Below are positions 28,451 through 38,407 of a stretch of 64,000 nucleotides of DNA, piece by piece. The stretch is from Candidatus Trichorickettsia mobilis (GTDB lineage Bacteria; Pseudomonadota; Alphaproteobacteria; Rickettsiales; Rickettsiaceae): contig NZ_CP112932.1 in assembly GCF_034366785.1 (NCBI RefSeq), positions 558,001-622,000 of the forward strand, in the 5' to 3' direction. The first letter of the stretch is position 1; each line of letters starts with the position of its first letter. The translations under genes were made by a program, and so were the position numbers. The notes beneath the pieces are model-generated. The model worked only from the letters and a program-made list of their open reading frames with translations. It was not told the DNA's origin and ran no database searches.

Positions 28451-29713
28451 CTATGAAGATCTCTGATTATTATATTTTTTCTGTAAATACACCAATAGCA
28501 AAATAGCTGGTATTGCTAAAATAATAGTAAAAATAAAGTAGTAATCCCATCCCAATTGACGTACCAAAGTTCCGCCATAGATAGTAACGGTATTGTTAAA
28601 CAGACTAGCTGCGCTACTAAATAACGCATATTGTGTAGCAGAATATTTTTTATTACATAATATGCTCAAATAAGCCACTAAGGCACTTGAGCCCATCCCC
28701 CCAGCAAAATTTTCTATTGAAATTGCAATAAATAATGCACTAAAATCAGTTCCTTGGTGATTGAGCCACACAAAAGCCAAATGTGTGATACTTTGTATAA
28801 TACCAGAAATTATCAGCCCTCTAAAATAGCCAATTTTATATATTACTAATCCACCAGCATAAGTGCCAAGAATAGTCGCGATAAACCCATAGATTTTAAC
28901 TGCAACAGCAATTTGCTGCTTAGAAAAACCAAGCTCTAAATAGAAAGGCATACTCACCACACCCAACATTGCATCGCCAAGCTTAAAGAAAATCACCACT
29001 AACAATATAGCAATAGCACCTTCTCTGCTTAAGAAATCCATAAATGGTTTGGTAATCAGTATTTGTAAATTTCTCCAGGAAATATCAATATCGACTTTGA
29101 AATTAGATTGTGCTTCATCAATAAAAAAAATGAATATTGTAGATAGCACAAAAATACCAGCTACTAATAACAGTGTATTCGGCCAACTATCATTAATATG
29201 AGCTAAATATAGCGCACCACCACCAGTTATTAGCAATCCTATCCTGTAGCCAAAAACAGCACAAGCAGCGCCAACACCTTGCATTTGTTGTTCCAGTTTT
29301 TCAATACGAAAAGCATCAAAACTAATATCAAATGTTGCTGATAAAGTACCAAGGCAGATAGTGAGAATATATAATAATGACAGATCGGCATTAGGCGATA
29401 ATATACTCATGCTATATAATATACAGGCAATTAATGAACTACAGCAGATCATCCAGCTTGCTCGTCGGCCAAATTTACTTAGAAAAGGAATGCTACAATA
29501 ATCGATTATCGGTGACCATAGGGGCTTTAAAGAATATGGTAGTCGTGCTATCGCAAAAGTAGTGATAATTTCAAGAGTCACATCTGATTCTGTAAGCCAC
29601 GTGACTATCATAGTACCGATAATAGCTAATGGCATACCACTAATGATACCTAGAATAAATATTTCAAATAATCGATAATCACCGAATATTTTAAATAAAG
29701 TTGAATTTTTCAT
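28451..29713 (-). CDS. ampG: AmpG-like muropeptide MFS permease
   Basis: The 420-residue inner-membrane protein has about 12 helices. It has the AmpG family start (LGIISGMPLAIIGTMIVTWLTES) and KPLWSPIIDYCSIPFLSKFGRRASWM, the loop motif typical of the family. AmpG imports anhydro-muropeptides for cell-wall recycling. Rickettsiae carry several paralogues, some of which may carry other cargo, so the substrate is inferred. The gene follows hemF by 16 nt. Confidence 0.85.
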   Translation of the reverse strand: MKNSTLFKIFGDYRLFEIFILGIISGMPLAIIGTMIVTWLTESDVTLEIITTFAIARLPYSLKPLWSPIIDYCSIPFLSKFGRRASWMICCSSLIACILYSMSILSPNADLSLLYILTICLGTLSATFDISFDAFRIEKLEQQMQGVGAACAVFGYRIGLLITGGGALYLAHINDSWPNTLLLVAGIFVLSTIFIFFIDEAQSNFKVDIDISWRNLQILITKPFMDFLSREGAIAILLVVIFFKLGDAMLGVVSMPFYLELGFSKQQIAVAVKIYGFIATILGTYAGGLVIYKIGYFRGLIISGIIQSITHLAFVWLNHQGTDFSALFIAISIENFAGGMGSSALVAYLSILCNKKYSATQYALFSSAASLFNNTVTIYGGTLVRQLGWDYYFIFTIILAIPAILLLVYLQKKYNNQRSS

Positions 29714-29729
29714 ATTTTTATAAAATAAT

Positions 29730-30566
29730 TTAGGGCCAACGCACTTCTGGTGGCATCGACATCAATATAGCTTCGATATTACCATCAGTCATTAAGCCGA
29801 ATTTAGTGCCACGATCGTACAACAAGTTGAATTCAACATAACGACCACGGCGAATCAGTTGGTAATCCCTTTGTTCTTTAGTCCAAGGTAACCACATTTT
29901 ATGACGCACGATTTCTGGATATATTGTTAAAAAAGCTTTACCAACATCAACAGTAAAAGCAAAATCATTGTTAAAATCACCACTATTTAAATAATCATAA
30001 AATATACCACCAACACCACGTGCTTCTTGACGGTGTTTTAAATAAAAATATTGATCACATTCCTTTTTAAATCGTGGATAATAAGTAGAATCATGTAGAT
30101 CGCAGGCAGTTTTAAGAGCATCATGAAATTTTGCGGTTTCAGATTCATCAGGATACATTGGAGTTAAATCGCTACCACCACCAAACCATGTTTTACTAGT
30201 TTCAAGATAACGCGTATTGAAATGTACCGCTGGCACTAAAGGAGAGCACATATGTGCTACTATGGAAATACCGGTAGCAAAAAATTGCGGAGCTTCTAAA
30301 GCTCCTGGAATATGCTGGCTTAATTCCGGTGATAACACTCCATGTACAGTAGAAATATTAACTCCTACTTTTTCAAAAACGTTACCACGCATAATCGAGA
30401 TTTCACCACCGCCACCGCCGGGTCTGTCCCACAATTTTCGTTCAAAGGTAGAAGCTACGATATTTCGTTCTTTACTATATTCAAGCTCAATAGCTTCAAA
30501 CGCTGCAATAATATCATTGCGTAAATTATGAAACCACAAAGATGTAGTTAATTGATTATCATTCAT
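29730..30566 (-). CDS. hemF: Coproporphyrinogen III oxidase, oxygen-dependent
   Basis: HemF oxidatively decarboxylates coproporphyrinogen III to protoporphyrinogen IX. The 278-residue protein holds RPGGGGGEISIMRG, VHFNTRYLET, WFGGGSDLTPMYP and RGVGGIFYDYLNSGDF, all invariant in the family. The ATG at 30566 (MNDNQLTTS) is chosen. A longer frame begins in a palindromic repeat and reads MLKQVQHD, a translation typical of that repeat and not part of the protein. With hemB it indicates retained heme synthesis. Confidence 0.95.
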   Translation of the reverse strand: MNDNQLTTSLWFHNLRNDIIAAFEAIELEYSKERNIVASTFERKLWDRPGGGGGEISIMRGNVFEKVGVNISTVHGVLSPELSQHIPGALEAPQFFATGISIVAHMCSPLVPAVHFNTRYLETSKTWFGGGSDLTPMYPDESETAKFHDALKTACDLHDSTYYPRFKKECDQYFYLKHRQEARGVGGIFYDYLNSGDFNNDFAFTVDVGKAFLTIYPEIVRHKMWLPWTKEQRDYQLIRRGRYVEFNLLYDRGTKFGLMTDGNIEAILMSMPPEVRWP

Positions 30567-30619
30567 AAGTCTTAGATACTCACATAAAAAGAAGAACTGT
30601 ATTAACCTGTATAAAACGC

Positions 30620-30648
30620 AGTCATGCTGAACTTGTTTCAGCATGACT
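30620..30648. repeat. Perfect 12-bp hairpin repeat between fabD and hemF
   Basis: AGTCATGCTGAA and its exact complement flank the loop CTTGT; a T-run follows on the plus strand and a weaker one on the minus strand. The same sequence recurs at 45767-45793 and, in variant form, at 332-358 and 58430-58454. It may serve as a terminator between fabD and hemF. Confidence 0.8.
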
Positions 30649-30681
30649 CTTTTTTCCTTATATTAAAGATACAACTGATAA

Positions 30682-31626
30682 CTATACTAAATTAGATTCC
30701 ATAAATTCATCGAATTCTGTTACTGTACCTATATTAACAGTGCGTAGTTTATGGTTAGTTCTTTTAATCATCCCTGTTAATATTTTGCCACTTCCTATTT
30801 CAACAATTTCTTCAATTCCTGCTTGCACTAATTGATCAATTGTTTCACGCCACCTGACTCGTCCACATACCTGAGTAATTAAATTTTGTTTTATTATCAT
30901 AGGATCGTTAGTTGGAACGGCTGTAACATTAGTAATTACTGGCACTATCGGTTTATCAACAATTACTTCTGATAATGCTTGTGTCATTTCTTGTTCCGCT
31001 GGCTGCATCAAATCGCAATGGAATGGTGCACTAACTTTTAATTTTATTGCCTTATATCCAAGATCTTTCAAGATTGCGATTACTCTCTCAACACTAGCAT
31101 TATGGCCACTTATTACTATTTGACCTGAAATGTTATCATTAGCAATTTGACAAACCTCAGCTCCAGCATAATCATAAATAATTTGCTCAAGAGCGGTAAT
31201 ATCTATACCAATACAAGCTGCCATAGCTCCTACTCCAAAGGCGCAAGCATTCTGCATTGCTTCACCACGTCTGCGCAATAATTTAGCAGTATCAATCAGG
31301 CTAATACTTTCAGCAGCACAAAGAGCACTATATTCACCTAGAGAATGGCCAGCAACATATTGACATAAACTAGCAATATTAGTACGATTTTGATCTTTTA
31401 ATGTATTAATTATCGCCATTGATACCGCCATCAGAGCGGGTTGAGTATTTTGAGTTAAAGTTAATTCTTCGTCTGAACCATTAAAAATAATATTACTTAA
31501 TTTGTAATTTAAGCTATCATCAATAAACTGAAAGGTAGTTCTTGCTGTTTGAAACTTATTGTAAAAATCTTTACCCATGCCAACCACTTGAGAACCTTGA
31601 CCAGGAAAAATAAATGCTCTATTCAT
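30682..31626 (-). CDS. fabD: Malonyl-CoA:ACP transacylase
   Basis: FabD loads malonate onto acyl carrier protein for fatty acid synthesis. The 314-residue protein starts MNRAFIFPGQGSQVVGMGKD, has the nucleophile serine in GHSLGEYSAL and the catalytic histidine in APFHCDLM. An upstream in-frame start would add MYCRL, but the ATG at 31626 gives the standard N-terminus. It is divergent from slt with about 30 nt between starts. Confidence 0.95.
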   Translation of the reverse strand: MNRAFIFPGQGSQVVGMGKDFYNKFQTARTTFQFIDDSLNYKLSNIIFNGSDEELTLTQNTQPALMAVSMAIINTLKDQNRTNIASLCQYVAGHSLGEYSALCAAESISLIDTAKLLRRRGEAMQNACAFGVGAMAACIGIDITALEQIIYDYAGAEVCQIANDNISGQIVISGHNASVERVIAILKDLGYKAIKLKVSAPFHCDLMQPAEQEMTQALSEVIVDKPIVPVITNVTAVPTNDPMIIKQNLITQVCGRVRWRETIDQLVQAGIEEIVEIGSGKILTGMIKRTNHKLRTVNIGTVTEFDEFMESNLV

Positions 31627-31657
31627 AAGCCTACAATACATAAATGCAACAGTGATT

Positions 31658-33604
31658 ATGCGATTTAAATTAGGATTGTCAATTATTTTAATAATTCTGC
31701 AATTATCAAGAACTCAAGCTTTAGCTGGTGATGATATTGCTATGATTTTTACGTATCTTAATGATGGAAAATGGCTGGATGCTGAGAAACTTGCGCAGCA
31801 AGCTGATGATAAAGCATTGTTCAAAGTGATATTGTCACAAAAATTCCTGGATTCAAAATATAAAGCTAACAATTTTGAGGAAGTGATAAAATTCATCAAA
31901 CAAAATCCACACTGGCCACAAATTGAGAAATTAACAGAAAAAGCAGAGAGTTATTTAAGTGACGATACTGACCAAAAAACTATATTCGATTGGTTTTTAC
32001 ATAATAAACCAAAGACTGGAAACGGTTATAAGTTCTATGCTAAGGCTAGTGTAAAATTACTAAATGATCAGGCTAAATTATTACCTATACTTAGAGATGG
32101 ATGGGTTTATGGTGACTTTACTCGCAACGAAGAGATAGAGTATCTAACGAATTTTGGCAAATTGTTACGTGAAGAGGATCATGTGCGTCGAATAGACGAA
32201 CAACTATGGCGATCTGATGTCACTGAGGCGAAAAGAATAATGTCAATGGTCAATGAAGGCTACCGACATTCATTTGCTGCCCAGATAGCTCTAATAAATA
32301 ATTCTCATAGTGCAGAGCAATTGTTTAAGAAGATTCCAGCCAAATATTATACCTCCGGCTTGTTATACCGTTATCTAGAATCAAAGAAAAAACAGCCAGC
32401 TGATAGTTATATTATTTCATTATTCAAACATATCCCCAAGGATTTTCATCACAGCGTACAATGGTCTAAATTACAACGATATTATGCTCGCGAATTTCTT
32501 GAACAAAAAGATTTTGCTAACGCCTATAAAATAGTAAAGCAACATTTTGCAATTGTTGATGAAGATATAAGAGAAACAGAATGGTTAGCCGGTTGGATAG
32601 CACTCAGGTTTATCCATAAACCAGAACTAGCGTTGATTCATTTTAATAAATTTAATAAGGTAGCAAAAACTCCGATCAGTAGATCAAGGGGCGCTTATTG
32701 GTTAGCAAGAACCCATGAAACCAATGGAGATCAGGAAAAAGCAACGCAGTTTTATCGAAACTCTGCCAAATATCCGTACACTTTTTATGGGCAGCTAGCA
32801 ACAATTGAATTGAAAGAACATAGAATAGTACTTCCCTCTGCTCCAAAAATAGAATCTCATCATCAGCGTAGTATCGAGAATAATGATGTCATACGAGCTG
32901 CAAGATTATTAGTTAAGTATGGAAAACCGGAATTGGCGCATATCTATGTCAAGGCCGCAGTTTCACAAGTGTCTCATCCAGCAGAAGCTTTGCTGTTAGC
33001 AAATATTATCAAAGTCGATAGTAACCCTTATTATATGGTGCAATTCGCAAAGACTGCTGTGCATAACCATATATTTATCAAAAACTATGCTTTTCCTACT
33101 CCTTATAAATTAAATAATACGCCGATAGAAGCAGCACTAAGCTACGCTATTATTCGGCAAGAATCTGTTTTTGACCAGTATGCAGTGAGTACAGCCAAAG
33201 CTATGGGACTAATGCAATTGGTAAAAGCTACAGCTTGTCAAACAGCTAAGTCCATTGGTGTTCAATGTAATGTAGCAAAACTTACTCAAGATCCTAATTA
33301 CAATATCAAGCTCGGTACCAATTATCTCAATGATTTGCTAGTACAACATAAAGGGTCATATATTTTGGCGATTGCTTCCTATAATGCAGGTAGTCATCGT
33401 ACTAAAAGATGGATTGACTTATTTGGTGACCCAAGAGCAATGAAGAATGTCAAACAGATAGTGGATTGGCTTGAACTAATACCATATAACGAGACCAGAA
33501 ACTATGTTCAAAGAGTGCTAGAAAATGTTCAAGTTTATCGAACAATATTAAACAAAAACAATAAATTGCACTTAAAGCGAGATTTAGTATTGCTAGCCAA
33601 ATAG
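31658..33604 (+). CDS. slt: Soluble lytic murein transglycosylase
   Basis: The 648-residue periplasmic enzyme cleaves the MurNAc-GlcNAc bond to give anhydro-muropeptides. It has a signal peptide (LGLSIILIILQLSRTQALA) and a long alpha-superhelical U/L-type domain rich in tetratricopeptide-like helices. The C-terminal SLT domain has the catalytic glutamate in IIRQES, followed by AKAMGLMQL, and AIASYNAG further on. A GTG two codons upstream is an alternative start. Its products would be substrates for the AmpG permease encoded nearby. Confidence 0.93.
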   Translation: MRFKLGLSIILIILQLSRTQALAGDDIAMIFTYLNDGKWLDAEKLAQQADDKALFKVILSQKFLDSKYKANNFEEVIKFIKQNPHWPQIEKLTEKAESYLSDDTDQKTIFDWFLHNKPKTGNGYKFYAKASVKLLNDQAKLLPILRDGWVYGDFTRNEEIEYLTNFGKLLREEDHVRRIDEQLWRSDVTEAKRIMSMVNEGYRHSFAAQIALINNSHSAEQLFKKIPAKYYTSGLLYRYLESKKKQPADSYIISLFKHIPKDFHHSVQWSKLQRYYAREFLEQKDFANAYKIVKQHFAIVDEDIRETEWLAGWIALRFIHKPELALIHFNKFNKVAKTPISRSRGAYWLARTHETNGDQEKATQFYRNSAKYPYTFYGQLATIELKEHRIVLPSAPKIESHHQRSIENNDVIRAARLLVKYGKPELAHIYVKAAVSQVSHPAEALLLANIIKVDSNPYYMVQFAKTAVHNHIFIKNYAFPTPYKLNNTPIEAALSYAIIRQESVFDQYAVSTAKAMGLMQLVKATACQTAKSIGVQCNVAKLTQDPNYNIKLGTNYLNDLLVQHKGSYILAIASYNAGSHRTKRWIDLFGDPRAMKNVKQIVDWLELIPYNETRNYVQRVLENVQVYRTILNKNNKLHLKRDLVLLAK

Positions 33605-33990
33605 TGAGCGTTCGCGGATTTTAGAAAAAGCCTCTCGTGGCAAAGAAAAGAAAACCACCATAAAAAATTTATAAAGAGTATGCTTTATTATCCTTGTTTT
33701 CTTACCATATCTGCAAAAATCGCTTGTTTATCAGGGTATTAATGCTGGTATTAGACATGCTTTGGTAAAAGAAATAGCTAAATAAGAGAAAATTAAAAAA
33801 TTAGAGTAGCAAAAACAGCGCTAGCTTTTGCGTGTGAAATTTTCAAAATGGCTTTATTCTGTATCTATTCAGATGTACGCTGGATTCCCGCCGTTGCTGG
33901 GAATGACACCGTGGAAGCAGTTTGTTGTCAAACTCACCATCTGTATACCTGATACGGTAAATGTTTGCGCCAGGGACGTGAATAGATACT
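33605..33990. other. Intergenic region after slt with a coding relic and repeats
   Basis: Near 33708-33786 a plus-strand frame reads LPYLQKSLVYQGINAGIRHA and ends LVKEIAK-stop, protein-like but with no start, perhaps the tail of a lost gene. From 33861 on, an inverted repeat (GTATCTATTCA at 33861-33871; its complement at 33979-33989) encloses a GGATTCCCGCC/TGGGAATGACA hairpin of a type common in rickettsial genomes. The right arm stops two bases from the stop codon of the Nudix-like gene. Confidence 0.45.
33861..33989. repeat. Palindromic element at the 3' end of the Nudix-like gene
   Basis: The 11-bp arms GTATCTATTCA/TGAATAGATAC are perfect and further flanking matches are imperfect. The interior contains GGATTCCCGCCGTTGCTGGG followed by AATGACA, a well-known rickettsial repeat motif. 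Confidence 0.55.
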
Positions 33991-35373
33991 TTATTCTTCT
34001 ATATTTCCTAAAATATTAACATCATATTTCAGATTAATACCTTCATGACATTGTTCAAAAATATTTGATAGACTGTTAGAATTAATAACCGAGCTATCTC
34101 CTATCTTTTGAGCAATACATTTATCTATTCGATGTTTCTGACTGGCTATTACACCAAACTCCCCAGAAAATTCACTTAAATTTTGCTGAAGTTGGAAATG
34201 CTTTACCAAAGCCGCAATATTATCATGCGAGTTAACCACTCCCTTGCTTGTTTCTTGCAATTCTTTATCTCGTAATTCTCGTATAATATTATTTAGAACA
34301 GGTATATATGAAAATCTTATCGGTTTATCCTGAAACCATAATGAGGAATCATCTTTTGATTTCAATTCATTAGTACTTACCCATGTAAGACGCCCAATTT
34401 CTGTGCCATTAGCCTGAAAAGAATTAATTTCTCGTTCAGACTTGAATGATGATTCGTATATAGTTGGCGCTTTTGGTAGTGTACCTAAGTCAATCCAATA
34501 ATGTGAAACTTTAGTGTGGAGGTTTGCTACATTAGTAGTTCCATAATTATCTATAGTGTAAGCTTCTCTAATCATTTCTGGAGTAATAATACCATTATAA
34601 CCAGTTTCCTCTCTAAATTCACGTATTGCTGTGTCAATCGCATTATAATCCCTAGTATACTCAAGAGCCTGTGACTTAAGGTAGTCTTTTATATCATTAG
34701 GATTAAAGTTCTTGATATAAGGATTTTTTTTAACAATTTTAACATTATATTGTGCAATTGCTTCACCAATTTCTTCTAGATCTTTTTTGGTAGTATATTG
34801 TACTGCAGTGTTTAGAGATGTTGAACTGTATGATAAATTTATAACGACTCCAGTTTCCGTATTTGCATCTTCTGCTGCATCCTTTGCTTCTCCTTCGGCA
34901 AAAGATAATGTAGTCTTTTTTGTTCCTTCTACCCCAGCACCATGAGTATATCCACCAATTTGGTCATATTGCGGTGCAAAACCTTCTTCAGCTTTGTTAC
35001 GAACTTTTAACTTTTCCATTAACATTAATTGTCTTTCACCAGTAGTAGAGTCTATATATGATACTGTAACCGATACACCACTACCTTGCTTATCATAAGG
35101 GTGAGCAATAATTGATCGCCGACCTTCCGGTGTTATATTGTTATAAAATTCCTTACCAAATTGGGTAGCACTTTTTGTAGCCTCAACAGCAACTGCATCA
35201 TTTAATACCTGATCTTTACTAATCAAAGACTTAATAAGATTAAATCCAAATTTTTGGTCATCTTTAGCATGTGATACTATAATTCCAGGATTATAGTAGT
35301 TATATGTCATGGTAGTTGCTGTACCGAAAACAAAGCCTCCTAAAACTTTTAAAAAATTACCTTTAAACTTCAT
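33991..35373 (-). CDS. Nudix-like protein with a split Nudix box, possibly exported
   Basis: The 460-residue protein begins with a basic start and a hydrophobic segment (FLKVLGGFVFGTATTM) that could be a signal or anchor. The second half of a Nudix box is clear: AIREFREETGY at residues 249-259. The first half appears to be IGGYTHGAGVE at 139-149, about 100 residues earlier instead of about ten. Within the gap, EGEAKDAAEDANTETGV (160-176) looks like a degenerate second copy of the box. The rest is polar. Nudix enzymes split nucleoside-diphosphate-linked compounds, so activity here is uncertain. The gene lies downstream of rmlA with a 123-bp gap. Confidence 0.6.
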   Translation of the reverse strand: MKFKGNFLKVLGGFVFGTATTMTYNYYNPGIIVSHAKDDQKFGFNLIKSLISKDQVLNDAVAVEATKSATQFGKEFYNNITPEGRRSIIAHPYDKQGSGVSVTVSYIDSTTGERQLMLMEKLKVRNKAEEGFAPQYDQIGGYTHGAGVEGTKKTTLSFAEGEAKDAAEDANTETGVVINLSYSSTSLNTAVQYTTKKDLEEIGEAIAQYNVKIVKKNPYIKNFNPNDIKDYLKSQALEYTRDYNAIDTAIREFREETGYNGIITPEMIREAYTIDNYGTTNVANLHTKVSHYWIDLGTLPKAPTIYESSFKSEREINSFQANGTEIGRLTWVSTNELKSKDDSSLWFQDKPIRFSYIPVLNNIIRELRDKELQETSKGVVNSHDNIAALVKHFQLQQNLSEFSGEFGVIASQKHRIDKCIAQKIGDSSVINSNSLSNIFEQCHEGINLKYDVNILGNIEE

Positions 35374-35496
35374 AAATATTACCCTAGTTCTTGGAATTTT
35401 TAACCATATACACTACTTTAACGCAAGTTGCCAATTAAAATACTTTATTAAAAACCATAGAGTCCACTTCCAGCCGTCTGAGCTGAAAACGTTATT

Positions 35497-36375
35497 TTAT
35501 GATGACTCTCTCGCAAGCTTGATTAAATATTTACCATAATTATTCTTGTACATACTATGCCCTAATTCTTCAAGTTTGGCTTCATCTATCCAACGCATAC
35601 GCCATGCAACCTCTTCAGGACATCCTATTTTGAATCCTTGTCTGTGTTCTATAGCAGCAATAAATTGAGATGCTTCAAGTAATGATTCATGAGTTCCTGT
35701 ATCAAGCCAAGCATAGCCTCGTCCAAGAGTTACTACTGATAACCTATTTTGCTGTAAATAAATACTATTAAGATCTGTTATCTCTAGCTCACCACGAGCT
35801 GATGGCTTGAGTTGTTTAGCAAAATATGAAGCATCAGCATCATAAAAATATAACCCGGTAACCGCATAATCAGATTTTGAATTCTGTGGTTTTTCCTCTA
35901 AAGACAGTGCGACACCATTGCGATCAAACTCGACAACACCGTATCTCTCAGGATCGCATACTTTATATGCAAAAATCGTTGCTCCCTCAGTTTTCTCACT
36001 TGCTTTCAATAGTATTTTCGACAATTCAGCACCATAAAAAATATTATCGCCTAATATCAAAGCGCTCAACGAGTTACCTATAAATTTTTCTCCGATTATT
36101 AGTGCTTGAGCTAATCCGTCAGGAGATTCTTGTATTACGTAACTAAGATTGATTCCCCAATCACTGCCGTCACCCAGTAATTCTTGGAATAAAAAAGTGT
36201 CTCTAGGAGTAGAAATAATCAATATGTCTTTAATTCCAGCAAGCATAAGAGTTGACAGTGGATAATAAATCATCGGTTTATCAAATACTGGTAACATTTG
36301 TTTGGACACTCTTAAAGTAGAAGGGTACAAGCGTGTACCGGCTCCACCAGCTAAAATAATACCTTTTCTCTTCAT
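35497..36375 (-). CDS. rmlA: Glucose-1-phosphate thymidylyltransferase
   Basis: RmlA makes dTDP-glucose from glucose-1-phosphate and dTTP, the first step of dTDP-rhamnose and related sugars. The 292-residue cytosolic enzyme starts [20 protein letters not shown], the nucleotide-binding signature, and continues with [26 protein letters not shown] and [20 protein letters not shown]. It is followed upstream in transcription by rmlB (35-nt gap), so the two form an operon. RmlC and RmlD are not in the window. Confidence 0.96.
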   Translation of the reverse strand: MKRKGIILAGGAGTRLYPSTLRVSKQMLPVFDKPMIYYPLSTLMLAGIKDILIISTPRDTFLFQELLGDGSDWGINLSYVIQESPDGLAQALIIGEKFIGNSLSALILGDNIFYGAELSKILLKASEKTEGATIFAYKVCDPERYGVVEFDRNGVALSLEEKPQNSKSDYAVTGLYFYDADASYFAKQLKPSARGELEITDLNSIYLQQNRLSVVTLGRGYAWLDTGTHESLLEASQFIAAIEHRQGFKIGCPEEVAWRMRWIDEAKLEELGHSMYKNNYGKYLIKLARESS

Positions 36376-36410
36376 ATTACCTTCGTATCATATAATTTAT
36401 ACTTATTTTA

Positions 36411-37517
36411 TTACTGCAAAGCTCTCAATTTTGAATATTCACCAGTTTTAATCTCTGAAATCCAATCGCGATTATTCATATACCATTCAATTGTCTTAAC
36501 AATACCAGTTTCAAAAGATTCTGTAGGACGCCAATGCAACTCTTGCTGAATTTTGCTAGAATTTATAGCATATCTCTTATCGTGTCCCAGACGATCAGGC
36601 ACAAAAGTGATCAATTCACTGTAAGATACTAGGGGTTTATTAGTTTGTGGGTGTATTAAGTTACCCTTATCAGCCGGTAGTTGTTTATCAAACAGTGAAC
36701 AGATAATTTGTACTACCTCTAGATTAGTTTTTTCATTATTACCGCCAATATTATAAGTTTCGCCAACTTTACCATTTTCTAAGATTAATCTAATAGCCGA
36801 ACAATGATCGGTCACGAATAGCCAATCTCGTATATTTTCTCCATTTCCATATATTGGCAAAATTTTGCCTTCAAATATACTGACAATAACTAATGGGATT
36901 AGTTTTTCAGGAAATTGCAATGGTCCATAATTATTAGAACAATTAGTGATAATTGTTGGAAAACCATAAGTATGGTACCACGCTCTTACAAGGTGATCAG
37001 AAGCAGCTTTGCTTGCAGAATAAGGACTATTTGGTTGATAACGTGATTTTTCAGTAGTAGCAGAATCAGTCATCTCCAAAGAACCATACACCTCATCCGT
37101 ACTTACATGGATAAAACGAAATAATTTTCTATCTTCTTCGGACAAAGAATTCCAATAATGACGAGTAGCTTCTAATAAATTATATGTTCCAAGAATATTA
37201 GTATTAATGAATTGGCTGGATTCTTCTATAGAACGATCGACATGACTTTCGGCTGCAAAATTTATAATAGCTTTTGGATTATATTTTTTAAGAAGACTAG
37301 AAACTAACAATTCATCAGCAATATCGCCATTTACAAAGACGTGCAACGGATTCCCAGATATGCTTTTAATATTTTGAAGGTTCCCAGCATAAGTTAATAA
37401 ATCTAAATTTATAATCTTTTCATCGGCATAAGACATAGATTGCAGCACAAAATTGGAGCCAATAAATCCAGCACCACCAGTCACTAGAATTGTATTTTTC
37501 AATATAGAATTTTGCAT
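36411..37517 (-). CDS. rmlB: dTDP-glucose 4,6-dehydratase
   Basis: RmlB oxidises and dehydrates dTDP-glucose to the 4-keto-6-deoxy sugar. The extended SDR fold is shown by TGGAGFIGSNFV near the N-terminus, the YSASKAASDHL active-site motif with Tyr-x3-Lys, NCSNNYGP and IYGNGENIRDWLFVTDH. The 368-residue length is slightly long for the family. It precedes rmlA in the operon and follows the glycosyltransferase remnant by about 50 nt. Confidence 0.96.
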   Translation of the reverse strand: MQNSILKNTILVTGGAGFIGSNFVLQSMSYADEKIINLDLLTYAGNLQNIKSISGNPLHVFVNGDIADELLVSSLLKKYNPKAIINFAAESHVDRSIEESSQFINTNILGTYNLLEATRHYWNSLSEEDRKLFRFIHVSTDEVYGSLEMTDSATTEKSRYQPNSPYSASKAASDHLVRAWYHTYGFPTIITNCSNNYGPLQFPEKLIPLVIVSIFEGKILPIYGNGENIRDWLFVTDHCSAIRLILENGKVGETYNIGGNNEKTNLEVVQIICSLFDKQLPADKGNLIHPQTNKPLVSYSELITFVPDRLGHDKRYAINSSKIQQELHWRPTESFETGIVKTIEWYMNNRDWISEIKTGEYSKLRALQ

Positions 37518-37568
37518 ATTACTTTATATTTTATTGAATATATTATACCTACAAATAATACTAAATTA

Positions 37569-37994
37569 TCAAATAAGCAGCCTATGAATACCAGCTTTTT
37601 TAAGAGCTACTAAACGAGTAAAAAGACCTTTATTTCTTGCTCCATCAAAAAGATTAAGTTTATTTCTGTTTTCTGCTGTAAATAATGAAATATTTTGCTT
37701 TAGCGCTTTAACGTTCTTATCGTTCCACTCTCTAAAAAAGCCATTGAATAGTTTTTTCATTCTGACTAATCTAGCCATGAAGCTACTATTGCCGATTAAA
37801 TTGATGTGATGAATAGTATCTGATTTCTGATGTGCCTTAATCAAGCTTTCAGTATTATCTGTTGAACCATCGTCATACACAAAAAGAGACCAATCGCTAA
37901 AGCTTTGCGCATCAAAAGACATTAATTGTTCTGTTAAAAATTTTGTACTATTATACGTGCATAGTATAATGGCCAAGTTAGAAATGATGTTCAT
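37569..37994 (-). pseudogene. Glycosyltransferase family 2 remnant with internal deletion
   Basis: The 141-residue frame starts as a normal GT2 enzyme (LAIILCTYNSTKFLTEQL and FVYDDGSTDNT). After about residue 65 it jumps to a sequence typical of the C-terminal part of the same family (INLIGNSSFMARLVRMKKLF, preceded in relatives by a RQH-type motif). The catalytic middle, about 100 residues including the DxD region, is missing, and the end (KKAGIHRLLI) is also shorter than normal. It was probably a rhamnosyl- or related surface-sugar transferase of the rmlAB cluster and is now non-functional. Confidence 0.75.
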
Positions 37995-38104
37995 ACCAAG
38001 AAAAGTTAAACTGTTGATAATATATCTACACTTAAATATATGATTTTATATAACATGTCCACGTAAAATCGGCGCTTCTATATATAAGATTTTTAATGGC
38101 TTCT

Positions 38105-38231
38105 TGATTAGACTTTTCTCACAAACTTATTCTGACTGGTGATTTTGTTGTTGAAATTTGTCTTCGATCCTCACGTACTTTTCTATGTACGCTGCGATCT
38201 TTGTCTGCATTTTTCCTAAAAAGTTAAAGTA
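38105..38231. repeat. Decayed E1-like palindromic element
   Basis: The interior shares segments with copy a at 1593-1735: TTATTCTG(A/G)(C/T)TGGT(G/A)ATTTTGTTGT and TTTGTCTG(C/A)AT/AAA. A GTACTTTTCTATGTAC apex is present, but the arms no longer pair well. It abuts the intact copy d. Together with the preceding 110 nt of featureless sequence it fills the gap after the glycosyltransferase remnant. Confidence 0.5.
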
Positions 38232-38380
38232 TAAGAGCCTGTCAGATCAGTAGATATAAGAGAGGAAGTTTTAGGAAAAACGAAGTCGAGTACCGCAGCG
38301 TACTTTTGGGTACGTGAGGAACGGAGACGAGTTTTGACGACAAAATTACCTCTTATATCTACTGATCTGACAGGCTCTTA
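38232..38380. repeat. Palindromic element, family E1 copy d
   Basis: 149 bp with perfect arms of about 31 bp (TAAGAGCCTGTCAGATCAGT at the tip, and its exact complement). The interior is almost identical to copy e at 58089-58233 (GGAAAAACGAAGTCGAGTAC, then GCAGCGTACTTTTGGGTACG), yet copy e differs in both arms. Confidence 0.9.
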
Positions 38381-38407
38381 TAAAAATGAGTTCGATCGAC
38401 TATATAC

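Noticed and set aside
30567-30644. N-terminal extension of hemF beginning MLKQVQHD
   Set aside because: These codons come from the GTCATGCTGAACTTGTTTCAG repeat hairpin; the real start is the ATG at 30566, which gives the normal HemF N-terminus.
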